Assembly (NCBI GenBank): GCA_030446525.1
Contig: JAUJNC010000026.1
Span: 1 to 51,479, forward strand
Source: Armatimonadaceae bacterium
Lineage (GTDB): Bacteria; Armatimonadota; Armatimonadia; Armatimonadales; Armatimonadaceae
Direction: 5' to 3'
Length of the DNA stretch: 51,479 nt
Every line of letters starts with the position of its first letter. Position 1 is the first letter of the stretch. The position numbers were made by a program, and so were the translations under genes. This document shows, in pieces, positions 1 to 10,914 of this stretch. The notes below the pieces were generated by a model that was not told the origin of the DNA, searched no databases, and worked only from the letters and a program-made list of their open reading frames with translations.

Positions 1-314
1 ACCCCGGTACCGGGGGCGGCGGGACGCAGCAACACCTGCGACGCGCCGTGGTTCGCCAGGATCTCGTGCGGGATGGTGCCCTCCACTATCGGGACTCGGA
101 TGAGGTTCTTCTTGGCGTCTTCGGCCCCTTTGCGAATCGCGTCGGGGATGGCGCGCGCCTTGCCGATGCCCGCACCCACGTGACCGTTGCCGTCGCCGAC
201 CACGACCAGGGTGCTCCAGGACATCGTGCGCCCGCCTTTGTGCGTCTTCTGGACCTTGTTGGTGCGCACCACGCGCTCTTCCAGGTTCAGTACATCCGCG
301 TTAATTCGTGCCAT
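1..314 (-). CDS. rpsE: 30S ribosomal protein S5 (partial, runs off left edge)
   Basis: S5 is a small-subunit ribosomal protein that helps decoding fidelity. The reverse strand reads [20 protein letters not shown] from an ATG at 314-312, then the N-terminal dsRBD-like S5 region ([39 protein letters not shown]), and continues to [17 protein letters not shown] before leaving the window. About 104 residues of a usual ~165 are present and the stop lies outside. The gene starts 8 bases after the rplR stop, in the normal spc-operon order. The frame is intact throughout. Identity is certain; only the C-terminus is missing. Confidence 0.96.
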   Translation of the reverse strand, partial: MARINADVLNLEERVVRTNKVQKTHKGGRTMSWSTLVVVGDGNGHVGAGIGKARAIPDAIRKGAEDAKKNLIRVPIVEGTIPHEILANHGASQVLLRPAAPGTG

Positions 315-322
315 ATTGTACT

Positions 323-682
323 CTAAAACTCCAGGCCGCCTTCGCGGGCCGCGTCGGCGAGCGCCCGAATGCGCCCGTGGTACAGGTAGCCGCCCCGGTC
401 GAACACGACGCGGGTGATACCCGCGGCCTTGGCCCGGTCGGCGATCAGCGCCCCCACGGCCCGGGCGCCCTCCACGTTGCCGCCCTTCCGGTCCGGCCGG
501 AGCGAGGCGTCCAGCGACGAGGCCGCCGCCAGCGTATGCCCCTTCTGGTCGTCGACCACCTGGGCGTAGATGTGGTTGAGCGAACGGTACACGTTCAGCC
601 GGGGCCGCTCCAGGCCGCCTTCCACGCGCTTGCGGACGCGCCGATGCCGCTTCTGCCGCGTCTTATTTCTGTTTACTTGCAT
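323..682 (-). CDS. rplR: 50S ribosomal protein L18
   Basis: L18 binds 5S rRNA in the large subunit. The 119-residue frame begins [20 protein letters not shown] and contains the typical L18 blocks [25 protein letters not shown] and [20 protein letters not shown], ending REGGLEF. I chose the ATG at 682 because the open frame upstream is only an in-frame continuation into the rplF-rplR spacer and has no L18 similarity; the start fits the family length of about 115-120 residues. It sits between rplF and rpsE in canonical order. The spacer upstream (683-770) carries a GC-rich palindrome. Confidence 0.96.
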   Translation of the reverse strand: MQVNRNKTRQKRHRRVRKRVEGGLERPRLNVYRSLNHIYAQVVDDQKGHTLAAASSLDASLRPDRKGGNVEGARAVGALIADRAKAAGITRVVFDRGGYLYHGRIRALADAAREGGLEF

Positions 683-747
683 ACGGTTCCATCCCCAAGC
701 GGTGCCCGATTTCCGACCGGCCACCTTAGTTACTACCTCTCTCCCGG

Positions 748-770
748 CCCCTCCCCGGCCCGGGGAGGGG
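748..770. repeat. GC-rich palindrome in the rplF-rplR spacer
   Basis: A perfect 10-bp inverted repeat, CCCCTCCCCG / CGGGGAGGGG, with a 3-base loop, directly follows the rplF stop codon. It resembles the C-run/G-run palindromes at 5286-5312, 11769-11798 and 21769-21794. It has no T-tract, so in mid-operon it is more likely a dispersed REP-like element or an RNA-stability hairpin than a terminator. Confidence 0.6.
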
Positions 771-1373
771 TTACTTCTTGCCGCCCTTGGCGCCGGCCTT
801 GCCGCCGCCTTTGCCGCCGGCCTTGCCGGACTTGCCAACCTTGCGGCGGATCACCTCGTCGGCGTACTTGATCCCTTTGCCCTTGTAGGGCTCCGGCGGG
901 CGCACGGCGCGCACCTCGGCGGCCTGCTGGCCGACGGCCTCTTTGTCGACGCCGCTGATCGTCACCACGGGCGTACGGGTCGCCGGGTCGACCGCGGCCG
1001 CGAAGGTGATCCCCTCGCGCGGCGTCACCTCGACCGGGTGCGAGTAGCCGACGTTCAGGGTGAGGTTGCTGCCGCTCACCTGGGCCCGGAAGCCGACGCC
1101 GTTGACCTGGAGCACCTTCTGATATCCCTGAGAAACGCCCTGGACCATGTTGGCGATCAGGGTGCGGCTCAGGCCGTGCAGGGCGCGGTGCCGGTCGGAG
1201 TCGGTCGGCCGGTTGACACGCACGTGGCCGTCCTCCTGGACGACCGCCATGTCCGGCGACAGGCGCTTGGCGATCGTGCCCCTGGGCCCATTGACGGTCA
1301 CCAGGCCGTCCGGTTCGGCGTTGATGGTGACCCCGCTCGGCAGCGGGATCGGCTGTTTTCCAATACGTGACAT
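771..1373 (-). CDS. rplF: 50S ribosomal protein L6 with Gly/Lys-rich tail
   Basis: L6 is a two-domain large-subunit protein near the GTPase-associated centre. The 200-residue frame starts [17 protein letters not shown] and holds both L6 repeats, including [30 protein letters not shown] and the diagnostic [21 protein letters not shown]. Most bacterial L6 proteins stop near 178 residues. This one adds about 20 residues made almost only of G, K and A, likely a basic RNA-contacting tail. A GGAG sequence lies about 11 bases before the ATG. It lies between rpsH and rplR in normal spc order, with no frameshift. Confidence 0.97.
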   Translation of the reverse strand: MSRIGKQPIPLPSGVTINAEPDGLVTVNGPRGTIAKRLSPDMAVVQEDGHVRVNRPTDSDRHRALHGLSRTLIANMVQGVSQGYQKVLQVNGVGFRAQVSGSNLTLNVGYSHPVEVTPREGITFAAAVDPATRTPVVTISGVDKEAVGQQAAEVRAVRPPEPYKGKGIKYADEVIRRKVGKSGKAGGKGGGKAGAKGGKK

Positions 1374-1433
1374 GATTCTGGTTACTCCCCCGCCCCGCCT
1401 CGGCGGCAGCGGGTCACGATCACCGGTGTGGGA

Positions 1434-1844
1434 TTAATAAACGTAGGCGAGCACTTCGCCGCCGATGCCCAGGCGCCGCGCCTGCTTGCCGGTCATGACG
1501 CCGCGCGAGGTGGTGAGGATGGCGACGCCGAGTCCGCGCCGTACGTGGGGCACCTCGTTCGCGCCGACGTAGACGCGCAGGCCCGGCTTGGACACGCGCT
1601 TGAGGTCGGTGATGACCGGCGAGCGCCGCTGCCCCTGCCCCTGATCGTATTTGAGCGTGACCTTGATGCGGTTCTGCGGGACGTCGGGGATGAGCTCGAA
1701 GCTCTTGATGAAGCCCTCCATCTGCAGGATGCGCAGGACCTCGCGCTTGATCTTCGAGTCCGGGAGTTCCAGCGAGTCGTGGTTGGCCCGGGTGGCGTTC
1801 CGGATGCGCGTCAGCAGGTCGCCGATGGGGTCGGAGATGACCAT
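1434..1844 (-). CDS. rpsH: 30S ribosomal protein S8
   Basis: S8 binds the central domain of 16S rRNA and in many bacteria also autoregulates the spc operon. The 136-residue product begins MVISDPIGDLLTRIRNATRA and ends with the family block TTSRGVMTGKQARRLGIGGE followed by VLAYVY, at the normal length. A strong AAGGAGG ribosome-binding site lies about 10 bases before the ATG and overlaps the end of rpsN, which implies co-translation. The frame is clean. I did not find an obvious S8 mRNA operator. Confidence 0.97.
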   Translation of the reverse strand: MVISDPIGDLLTRIRNATRANHDSLELPDSKIKREVLRILQMEGFIKSFELIPDVPQNRIKVTLKYDQGQGQRRSPVITDLKRVSKPGLRVYVGANEVPHVRRGLGVAILTTSRGVMTGKQARRLGIGGEVLAYVY

Positions 1845-1859
1845 GGTGTGCCCCCCTCC

Positions 1860-2045
1860 TTACCAGCTCGACTTGGTGACGCCGGGGATGAGGCCGCGGT
1901 GGGCCATCTCGCGGAAGCAGACGCGGCACAGGCCGAACTTGCGCATATAGCCGCGGTCGCGGCCGCACAGGTTGCAGCGGTTGTAGGCGCGCACCGCGAA
2001 CCGGGGCGTGCGCTTCGCCTTCTCGATGAGAGCTTGCTTTGCCAA
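1860..2045 (-). CDS. rpsN: 30S ribosomal protein S14, zinc-binding type Z
   Basis: This is a short, 61-residue S14 with the four zinc cysteines CNLCGRD and CRVCFRE, and the typical end [14 protein letters not shown] place the start at TTG 2045-2043. It gives [20 protein letters not shown], exactly the length and start of type-Z S14 proteins, and GGAGG lies 7 bases upstream. An in-frame ATG further upstream would add about 27 residues not seen in the family. It is the first gene of this ribosomal cluster: rplE, rplX, rplN and rpsQ, which normally come before it, are absent here. Confidence 0.96.
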   Translation of the reverse strand: MAKQALIEKAKRTPRFAVRAYNRCNLCGRDRGYMRKFGLCRVCFREMAHRGLIPGVTKSSW

Positions 2046-2187
2046 ACTATTTCCTCCAGGTTCCTGGCGTTCGGGCGCCGGGACTTTGGCGCGGGTGCGT
2101 TTTGCGTGCCCCGCCATTTTGGCTCCGGGGAGCCAGACGACATCAGGTCGGCGCGCCTCGCGGCGGTCGCCGACCGTCAACCCTCCC

Positions 2188-2215
2188 ATTATACCATAAC
2201 TTTTACGGGCCGCAA
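2188..2215 (-). promoter_or_regulatory. Probable sigma-70 promoter of the rpsN-rpsE cluster
   Basis: On the minus strand a perfect TATAAT (2193-2188) is preceded by TGG, an extended -10, and by TTGCGG (2215-2210) at a 16-bp spacing. It gives a leader of roughly 135 nt before the rpsN TTG start. The position right where the spc operon is broken supports its being the working promoter of these ribosomal genes. Confidence 0.7.
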
Positions 2216-2252
2216 AAAGCCGGCGCCGTTCGGGCCCGCCACGCGGGGCCGG

Positions 2253-2510
2253 TCAGACGACCGTCTTATCGACGTAACACCACATCCAGTCCTCGCCCGG
2301 CTCGAACGATTGGGCGATGGGGTGGTCGGTGGCGTGGAAATGCTTGGTGGCGTGCTTGTTTTTAGATGAGTCGCAGCACCCGACGTGCCCGCAGATGCGG
2401 CAGAGCCGCAGATGCACCCAGGTGTCGCCCATCGCCAGGCACTCCTCACAGCCCTGGGCGCTGGGGACCACCTCTTGTATCTGATCGACGTGCGTGCAGG
2501 TTGCAGCCAT
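2253..2510 (-). CDS. UBP-type zinc-finger domain protein
   Basis: This is an 85-residue protein consisting almost wholly of a ZnF-UBP domain. The expected ligands are visible: C5-x-H7, the pair CEEC, the pair CRIC, the pair CC, then spaced histidines in NKHATKHFHATDHPIAQSF, followed by EDWMWCYVD. Small stand-alone bacterial UBP fingers are common, but their function is not established; eukaryotic members bind free ubiquitin C-termini. The ATG at 2510 is preceded by GGAGAAGGGG. It is divergent from the MFS gene at 2623 and upstream of the rpsN promoter, and probably a separate unit. The family assignment is firm; the role is unknown. Confidence 0.87.
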   Translation of the reverse strand: MAATCTHVDQIQEVVPSAQGCEECLAMGDTWVHLRLCRICGHVGCCDSSKNKHATKHFHATDHPIAQSFEPGEDWMWCYVDKTVV

Positions 2511-2584
2511 CCCCTTCTCCTTGGTCCATAGCCTAAACGACAGGACAGTATACCGGAAAAGCCCGCGAATCGTTCCCCGGCGTA

Positions 2585-2613
2585 TTGACGCCTGTCCGGC
2601 AGGGTGGTACACT
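2585..2613 (+). promoter_or_regulatory. Promoter of the MFS gene (near-leaderless)
   Basis: TTGACG (2585-2590), a 17-bp spacer and TACACT (2608-2613), with TGG just before the -10 hexamer. The ATG of the transporter at 2623 lies only 10 bases after the -10, so the transcript would have a leader of about 0-3 nt. Confidence 0.7.
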
Positions 2614-2622
2614 CTAAGGGCT

Positions 2623-3911
2623 ATGGCGACGACGCGATCTGCCCCTGCCCCCAAGCGGGCGCCGGGCTCGCGGCGTGACTCCCCGACGCTGCGCGCGCGG
2701 CGGGCGCTGCGCTCCTCCCTGGACGTGCCGCGCGCGGCCCGGCATTCGTTCCGCTGGGACGTGCTGGCCGGGTCCTGCGTCGGCGCGTACATGGGGATGA
2801 CCTTCCCCTTTCTGGTCCGCATCGCCCGCGGCGACCTCCAGGCGCCCCCTGCCGCCATCGCGCTGATGAGCGCCGCGCCGTTCGTGGGCAACCTGCTGTC
2901 CCCGCTCTGGGCCCGGCAGATGGAGGGCAAGGCGAAGATACCCTTCTGTCTCGGCTCCTGGCTCCCGGCGCGCTCCCTGTTGCTGCTGATGCCCTTCGCG
3001 CTGAACCCGTGGCTTTTCGTCGCCCTGGTCGCCGGCGTCCAGTTCATCGGCACCATTTCGTCGCCGGCGTACACGTCGCTCATGCGCGACATCTACCCGG
3101 ACCGCTCGCGGGGCCGTCTGATGGGCTACGTGCGCGTGGGGATGCAGGGCACGATGTTCCTGGCGACCCTGGTCACGGGCCGCCTGCTCGACAGCGGGGT
3201 CTCGTACCGCTACCTGTTCCCGGTCGCCGGGCTTCTGGGCATCACCGCCGCCCTTTCGTTCGCCCACGTGCGGCCGCTGGCCACGAGCGCGCTGGGCGTC
3301 GAGGGCGCCCGCACGGGCAGCGCCCGCGCCTTCGTCCTCGACACGCTCCGCATTTTGCGCGAGAACGTCGGCTACCGCTGGTTCGCCCTTTCGGTGTTCA
3401 CCTACGGCTTCGGCAACCTGATGGTCGTGCCGCTCTACGCCCTGTACCAGGTGGACGTGCTCCGCATCAGCAACACGCAGATCGCGAACCTGGGCGCTCA
3501 ACTTCCTCCTCGCTCGTGTCGATCCTGGGCTTTTCTTCTGGGGCCGTTTCATGGACCGGCGGGGCGCGCCGCGCACCGTGCTGTTCGGCATCCTGCTCGT
3601 GTCGCTGGTGCCGGCCGTGTACTGACCACGCAGAATGTCAACGGCTGTTCCTCGCCTCCGCGCTCTGGGGCTTCGGCATGGCGTGCATCGAGCTTTCCTA
3701 CGTGCAGAGCATCCTCACCTACGCCGAGCCGGGCCCGCGGCGCAGTACCAGTCGCTGCATTCCCTCCTGCTGGGCCTGCGCGGCGTCTCCGCCCCCCTGC
3801 TAGGCGTCCCGCTGATGAAGCTCTTCGGCTCACCGCGTCTTCGCGCTGGCCCTGGCCGTCATGATCGTCGGCGTGCTGATGCAGTGGGCCGCGACCCGCC
3901 GGGACGCGTAG
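2623..3911 (+). CDS. Major facilitator superfamily transporter (frameshifted)
   Basis: A polytopic inner-membrane transporter of unknown substrate. After a basic N-terminal extension (about 45 residues rich in R, A and P) come regular hydrophobic helices, an MFS loop-2/3-like block (YPDRSRGRLMGYVRVGMQG) and repeated segments such as LVAGVQFIGTISSPAYTSL. The first frame is intact to IANLGAQ near 3497. Coding sense then continues across at least three frame changes (for example ASALWGFGMACIELSYVQS near 3660) to VMIVGVLMQWAATRRDA and a stop at 3909-3911. Total size, about 430 residues, fits a 12-helix MFS protein. The frameshifts look like single-base errors. The stop lies 2 bases from the stop of the convergent hydrolase gene. 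Confidence 0.72.
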
Positions 3912-3913
3912 GA

Positions 3914-4929
3914 CTATCGGTTCACGGCTTGTGCGGGGGCGCGCCTTCGCCGCCGCGCCAGAAGGGCCAGGGCGGAGCCGCCCGCCAGAAGGGCAAGGCT
4001 GGACGGCTCCGACGGCCGAGGCGCGCAGGTCCGCGATGTCCCTGCCGTCCAGAAAGGCCGCCGACGTGAAGCGGTCGCTGAGCAGGCTGGCGAGCGGCAC
4101 GCCGTTCACGCTCGCCGCCAGCAGCCGGTCCGTGGCCGACAGGTCGTCCTTGAGCCAGCGGTCGAACCAGGCCTGCGTGTAGTAGTGCGACAGGTCGTGG
4201 TTCCGCGCCGAAGAGCCGCTGGCGCTCCAGAAGAAGTGATTGGAGTTCTCGAAGACGACCTCCATGGCCGGCACGTCGTTGCTCCGCCACCCAGTCGAAG
4301 GCGTCCTTCTTGGCCTCGGCCGCCGTGCTCTGGTTCGGGTTGGTGTCGCTGGCCTGGCCCAGAGCCGGCACGCGCGGCGTGCGGACGGGGCTTGGCGCGA
4401 CGGGGCCGGCCGGCGTGCCCTGGTCGCCGTTCTCGCCGATGGCCAGGTTGTCCCAGGCCACGACCGCGCCGATCCGCGTATCCTCTTCCTGCGTGCGGCT
4501 CAGAGAGCGCGCGCCCAGGGCGATCAGCCGGCGCCCCGATCCTGCCCGCGTCGGTGAGGGCGAGGTAGGGGTTGCCGGCCGAGAGCATGAAGTCGATCCC
4601 GCTCCTTGCGGCGGTGTTGTACGAGGCGGTGCTGCCGCCGAACTGCGGCTTGGTGATGAGGACGACGTAGCCCGCCGCGGCGAGCCGGGTGGCCGCCCAC
4701 TCCACGCTGCCGGTCTGCGCCCCGCCGCCGGGCAGCATGGTGATGAGGGGGAAGGAGCCGCCGGTCACGTCCGGCGCATAGGCCACGGCAGAGAGCGTGC
4801 CGCCGCCCTGCTGCGGGATGGTCAGGCTGGTGGAGACCCACTGGGCGTTGGCCGTTCCGCCTGCCAGACCGCCAGAACCGGAAGCGCGCCGATCGCCGTG
4901 GCGGCACGCCGAACAGGTTTCCAAGTCAT
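3914..4929 (-). CDS. Secreted alpha/beta-hydrolase-like protein with PEP-CTERM-type tail (frameshifted)
   Basis: The gene starts at ATG 4929 with GGAGG upstream. It encodes a signal peptide (MTWKPVRRAATAIGALPVLA, cleavage probable after ANA), then a dienelactone/chlorophyllase-like hydrolase fold: FPLITMLPGGGAQTGSVEWA, AAAGYVVLITKPQ, SGIDFMLS, IGAVVAWDN, and a late NSNHFFWSASGSSA that could hold the catalytic His. The region that should carry the G-x-S-x-G nucleophile (about 4520-4560) falls on a frameshift, so I cannot confirm catalysis. After another frameshift the C-terminus reads EPSSLALLAGGSALALLARR and ends RRAPAQAVNR: a PEP-CTERM-like motif, hydrophobic helix and basic tail for exosortase sorting. 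Substrate unknown. Confidence 0.62.
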
Positions 4930-5003
4930 CACAGGTTCCTCCAATGGATCGGTTCACATCGTAATTCACCAGACGCCAAGGCTGCCTGTTTTGTTCGCTC
5001 TTA

Positions 5004-5048
5004 CCGCCGTCACGAGGGGAACCGCGCCGCTTCCCCTCGTGACGGCGG
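5004..5048. repeat. Perfect 18-bp inverted repeat (long hairpin)
   Basis: Arms at 5004-5021 and 5031-5048 are perfectly complementary (CCGCCGTCACGAGGGGAA and its reverse complement) with a 9-base loop CCGCGCCGC. It lies between the dpp ATPase genes and the hydrolase gene, in a stretch of about 320 bases with no complete gene (4930-5252). There is no T-tract on either side, so I do not call it an intrinsic terminator. Confidence 0.65.
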
Positions 5049-5104
5049 CGACCCGGCTCGTTATTTTGTCTCGGACCGAAGGGCGACTTCCTTTTCCGCC
5101 GAGC

Positions 5105-5250
5105 AGCCTGGCTCAGCGTCGCCGCCGAGCCTTGCGCCGTCAGGTACAGTATGTTGTCGCCCATCGCCTGCCCGGACGGCAGCGGGTTGCCGAAGAGGTC
5201 GAGGGCGTTGACCCCGGGCCCTGCGGCGGCGTGCTTTCCCCAGTGTAACA
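5105..5250 (-). pseudogene. Orphan C-terminal gene fragment
   Basis: On the minus strand about 45 residues read like a genuine protein end: GVNALDLFGNPLPSG, GDNILYLTAQGSAATLSQAA. The pattern D-L-x-G-N-x-L...Y-L resembles the closing beta-sandwich of some secreted glycoside-hydrolase-like proteins. It has no start codon, no upstream domain and no obvious own stop; it is followed by low-complexity sequence and the 5004-5048 hairpin. Probably a remnant of a deleted gene; the family is a guess. Confidence 0.28.
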
Positions 5251-5252
5251 CG

Positions 5253-7290
<2,038 letters not shown>

Positions 7291-7291
<1 letters not shown>

Positions 7292-8241
7292 CAGTCGGCG
7301 AAAAGGCTCGACACGGACTCGTCGGACCAGATGCGGTGGATCGCCTCGCTGAAGAGCGGGCGACGGAGAGAACCGTGGTCTTCGCCGTGCGCTTCTCGGA
7401 GAAAGCGGGATGGTGTCGGTGACGATCGGCTCCTTGATCTCCGGGCGCGCCAGGCGCTCCTGTCGCCGGGCCCGCCAGGACCAGGTGCGTGCAGGCGACG
7501 TAGATGCCGGGGCGCGCGCCGTTCTCGAGCAGGGCGTCCACCACCTCGCTGATCGAGCCGCCCGTGGAGATGATGTCGTCGTAGACGATGCAGGTCTTGC
7601 CGCGCACGTCGCCCGCCAGGTGCGTCACCTCGGAAACCCCGTGCTCGGGGTGGACCTTGTAGCCGACGGCCAGCGGCGCCCGAGCCGCCCCGCGATCGTG
7701 CGCACCTTTTTGACACGGCCCTCGTCCGGGGAAACCACCACCACGTCGCGCAGATGCTTTTGGCGGAGGTAGTCGGTGATGATCCCCACCGACGTGAGAT
7801 GGTCCACAGGGATGTCGAAGAAGCCCTGGATGGCGTCGGCGTGCAGGTCCATGGCCACCACACGCGGTCGGCCCCCGCGGTCGCCAGCAAATTGGCGATC
7901 AGCTTGGCCGTGATCGGCTTGCGCGGGGCGGACTTTTTCTCCTGGCGGGCGTAGCCGTAGTAAGGGAGCACGCACGTGATGCGGTCGGCCGACGCCCGCC
8001 GCAAGGCGTCCACCAAAACCAGCAAACCCAGCAGGTTGGCGTCGATGGGCGGGCACGTTGGTTGCAGCACGAACGAGTCGGCGCCGCGCACGGACTCCTC
8101 GAACTTAACATACAGTTCGCCGTCGGCGAAGCGCGTGATCTGCAGCCCGCCCAGCGGGATATCGAGCAAGCCCGCGACGGCCGCGGCAAGCTCCGGGTTT
8201 GCGGTGCCGGCGAAGAGCTTCATGGGCGCGCTTTGACGCAT
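7291..8241 (-). CDS. prs: Ribose-phosphate pyrophosphokinase (frameshifted)
   Basis: Makes PRPP from ribose-5-phosphate and ATP for nucleotide, His and Trp synthesis. Visible blocks: [60 protein letters not shown], the catalytic flexible loop ([20 protein letters not shown]), [33 protein letters not shown] and the PRPP loop [19 protein letters not shown]. It ends SVSSLFAD. The frame breaks near 7862 and at least twice more. Because the gene is essential, the breaks are probably sequence errors. The first ATG (8241) has AAAGGATC upstream; a second ATG six codons later has no ribosome-binding site. The stop overlaps dppD. Confidence 0.9.
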
Positions 8242-8272
8242 CGGAAGCGGTGATCCTTTTCGTGGTGCTTCT

Positions 8273-8278
8273 ATTATA
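8273..8278 (-). promoter_or_regulatory. Probable -10 element of the prs-dppDF operon
   Basis: The minus strand reads TGC-TATAAT about 32 bases before the prs ATG, an extended -10. I see no good -35 at 16-18 bp, so recognition would rest on the extended motif. Confidence 0.5.
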
Positions 8279-8344
8279 GCACGGGTCGTTCACGTCCCGG
8301 CGACCAACGGGCTTTTGCCGGCGGGCGGGGGCGGCCGGGGTTTC

Positions 8345-8372
8345 TTGACAGGCCTCCCGCCCCCGTTATACT
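8345..8372 (+). promoter_or_regulatory. Sigma-70 promoter of the nucleotidyltransferase/phosphomannomutase gene
   Basis: Consensus TTGACA (8345-8350), a 16-bp spacer and TATACT (8367-8372), giving a leader of about 44 nt to the ATG at 8423. It is divergent from the prs -10 at 8273-8278. Confidence 0.75.
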
Positions 8373-8422
8373 GAACGCAAGCGACGAGGCAAACCCAATC
8401 TACTGGGAGAAAGTTTACCCCT

Positions 8423-10914
8423 ATGCAGGCTGTGATCTTAGCCGGGGAGCGCGGGACGCGCCTGTACCCGTTGACGGCGCGCCAGCCCGCGCCATGTTGC
8501 CGCTCGCCGGCAAACCCCTGGTGCAGTACCACCAGGCTCGAGCCTGCTCAAGCGCCATGACATTAAAGAGGCGTTGCTCTGCCTGCAGGTCATGCCGGGA
8601 GTCGTTCGAGGGCGCTTCGGCGACGGCAAAGGGCTGGGGATGACCTTGCGCTACTACCGCGAGCAGGCGCCGCTGGGGACCGCCGGGCGGTGCGCGCCGT
8701 CTCCGACCGGCTGATCGGCGACGCCGTGCTGGTCTTGAACGGCCACATCCTCACCGATGCCGACCTTTCCGCGCTGCTCCAGTTCCACCAGGAGAACGGC
8801 GCCGCCGTGACGATGCTGCTGGCGACCGTCCCCGATCCCAGCCGCTACGGCGTCGTCGTAACCGACGCCGAGGGCGCATCACCTCGTTCCAGGAGAAGCC
8901 GGACGTGGAAGAGGTTGCCTCCGACACGGTCAACGCCGGCGTCTACGTGCTGCGCCGCGACCTGCTGCGCCGCATGCCGCCCGACGCCGAGGTCTCGTTC
9001 GAGCGGCAGCTGTTCCCGGCGCTTCTGGCGGAGAACGTGCCGATGTACGGCTGCGTCGCCGAGGGGAAGTACTGGCTGCCGATCTCGACGCTGCCGGACT
9101 ACCAGCGCGCCCAGGCCGATATCCTGGAGCGCCGGGTCGACGTCGGGATCGCGGGGGACCAGGTCGCCGAGGGGGTCTGGGTGAGCGAAGGGGCCACCGT
9201 CCATCCCACCGCCGACCTGCACGGCCGCATCTTCGTCAACCACCACACCGAGATCGGCAAAGACGCCCGGGTGACGGGCGTGACCGCCATCGGGTCGCGC
9301 TGCCGCATCGGCGAGGGCGCCGTCGTGGAGGACGCCATCATCTGGCGGGGGACGGTGATCGAGGCCGGGGCCGTGGTGCGCGGCTGCATCCTGGGCGACA
9401 ACTGCGTGGTGCGCGCGGGCGCCCAGGTGCAGCCCGGGTCCGTGGTCGGCGCGGACGCCGTGATCGCCTCCGTCGTGGCCAAGCTGCCGAGCCGGGGCGA
9501 CATCCAGCGGGCCCAGATCAAGTTCGGCACCGACGGCTGGCGCGGCATCATTGCCGACGACTTCACGGTCGACAACGTGCGCCTGGTGACCCAGGCCGTG
9601 TGCGACTGGCTCCGGGGCGGCGGCGTGCCGGGCAGCGGCCTGGTCGTCGGCTACGACCGGCGGGCGCAGTCGGAGGTGTTCGCCCAGGCGGTGGCGCAGG
9701 TGGCCGCGGCCAACGGCCTGCCCGTGTTCCTTTCGGACCGCGAGTGCTCGTCCCCGGCCGTCTCGTTCGCGACCCGTTACTTCGGGGCGGCGGCCGGGAT
9801 CATGATCACGGCCTCGCATAACCCGCCGCGCTTCAACGGCCTGAAGATCAAGGCGCATTACGGCGGGTCGGCCACCCCGGAGATGGTGGCGTCTATCGAG
9901 GGCCGCCTGCGGCAGCTGCTGATGTCCGGCGCCGCGCCCAAGGTCGCCGCCGCCGCGCCACAGACGCGAGACCTGGCCGGCCCCTATCTCGCCCACTGCG
10001 CCCGCTTCGTGGACCTGGAGCGGGTGGCGAAGGCGGGTTTCCAGGTCGTCGTCGACCCGATGCACGGCTCCGGCGCGGGGTACCTGTCGGGCCTGCTCGA
10101 AAAAGCCGGGATCGCCGTGAGGGAGATACGCGGCGAGCGCAACCCGGTCTTCGGCGGCGTCAACCCGGAGCCGATCGCCGAGAACATGGGCGCCCTGTTT
10201 GAAGCGGTCACCGCGGGGGGCGCGGACGTGGGCATCTGCCTGGACGGCGACGCCGACCGGCTGGGCGCGTGCGACTCGCGCGGCAACTTCGTGGACTGCC
10301 ACCGCATCTTTTCCATCCTTCTGAGGCACCTGGTGGAGGAGCGCGGCTGGACCGGCGGCGTGGTCCGCACCGTTTCCACGACGCGCATGCTCGATAAGCT
10401 GACCGGCAAGTACGGCCTCCCGCTGACCGAGACGCCGATCGGCTTCAAGTACATCTGCGAAAAGATGCTCACCGACGACGTCCTGATCGGCGGCGAGGAG
10501 AGCGGCGGCATCGGGGTCAAGAACCACCTGCCGGAGCGCGACGGCGTGCTGATGGGGATGCTGCTCCTGGAGGCGATGGCCGCCAGGGGCAAGCGTTTGG
10601 AAGAGCTGATCGCGGACATCTTCGCCGAGGTGGGGGTGCACGAGTACACGCGCGCCGACCTGCACCCGCCCCAGGAGAAGATGCACCTGATCATCCCCGC
10701 CCTGCAGTCGTTCAAGGGAAGCGAGTTCGCCGGCGCGCCGCTCGCTGGCATCGTGCGCAAAGACGGCACGCGGCTCGACTTCACGGACGGCTCCTGGCTG
10801 CTCCTGCGCCCGTCCGGCACCGAGCCGGTCGTCCGCGTCTACGCCGAGGCCTCCACACAGGACCGCGCCAGGGAGCTGGTCGCGTGCGGCGTGGAGCTGG
10901 TGGAGGGGGTTTAG
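8423..10914 (+). CDS. Sugar-nucleotidyltransferase / left-handed beta-helix / phosphomannomutase fusion
   Basis: A predicted bifunctional sugar-nucleotide enzyme of about 830 residues. Domain 1 (to ~8,990 nt) is a nucleotidyltransferase: MQAVILAGERGTRLYPLTAR, PLAGKPLVQY, AVLVLNGHILTDADLS, ITSFQEKPDVEE. Next is a hexapeptide-repeat beta helix (VHPTADLHGRIF, EGAVVEDAIIWRGTVIEAGA). Domain 3 is a complete alpha-D-phosphohexomutase: substrate entry FGTDGWRGIIADDF, phosphoserine loop TASHNPPRFNGLKIK, metal loop DGDADRLG, sugar-binding GEESGGIG and phosphate loop RPSGTEPVVRV. All mutase active-site motifs are intact. The first ~480 bases contain several frameshifts; the rest (8905 on) is one clean frame. 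Such fusions are known as mannose-1-phosphate guanylyltransferase/phosphomannomutase-type proteins, but the sugar specificity here is not shown. Confidence 0.85.

Noticed and set aside
323..838. A 171-residue version of L18.
   Set aside because: The first 52 residues are translated from the 3' end of rplF and the palindromic spacer; L18 starts at 682.
2046..2189. A longer rpsN product starting at an upstream ATG.
   Set aside because: The extra residues have no S14 similarity, and TTG 2045 has a near-perfect ribosome-binding site and the exact family length.
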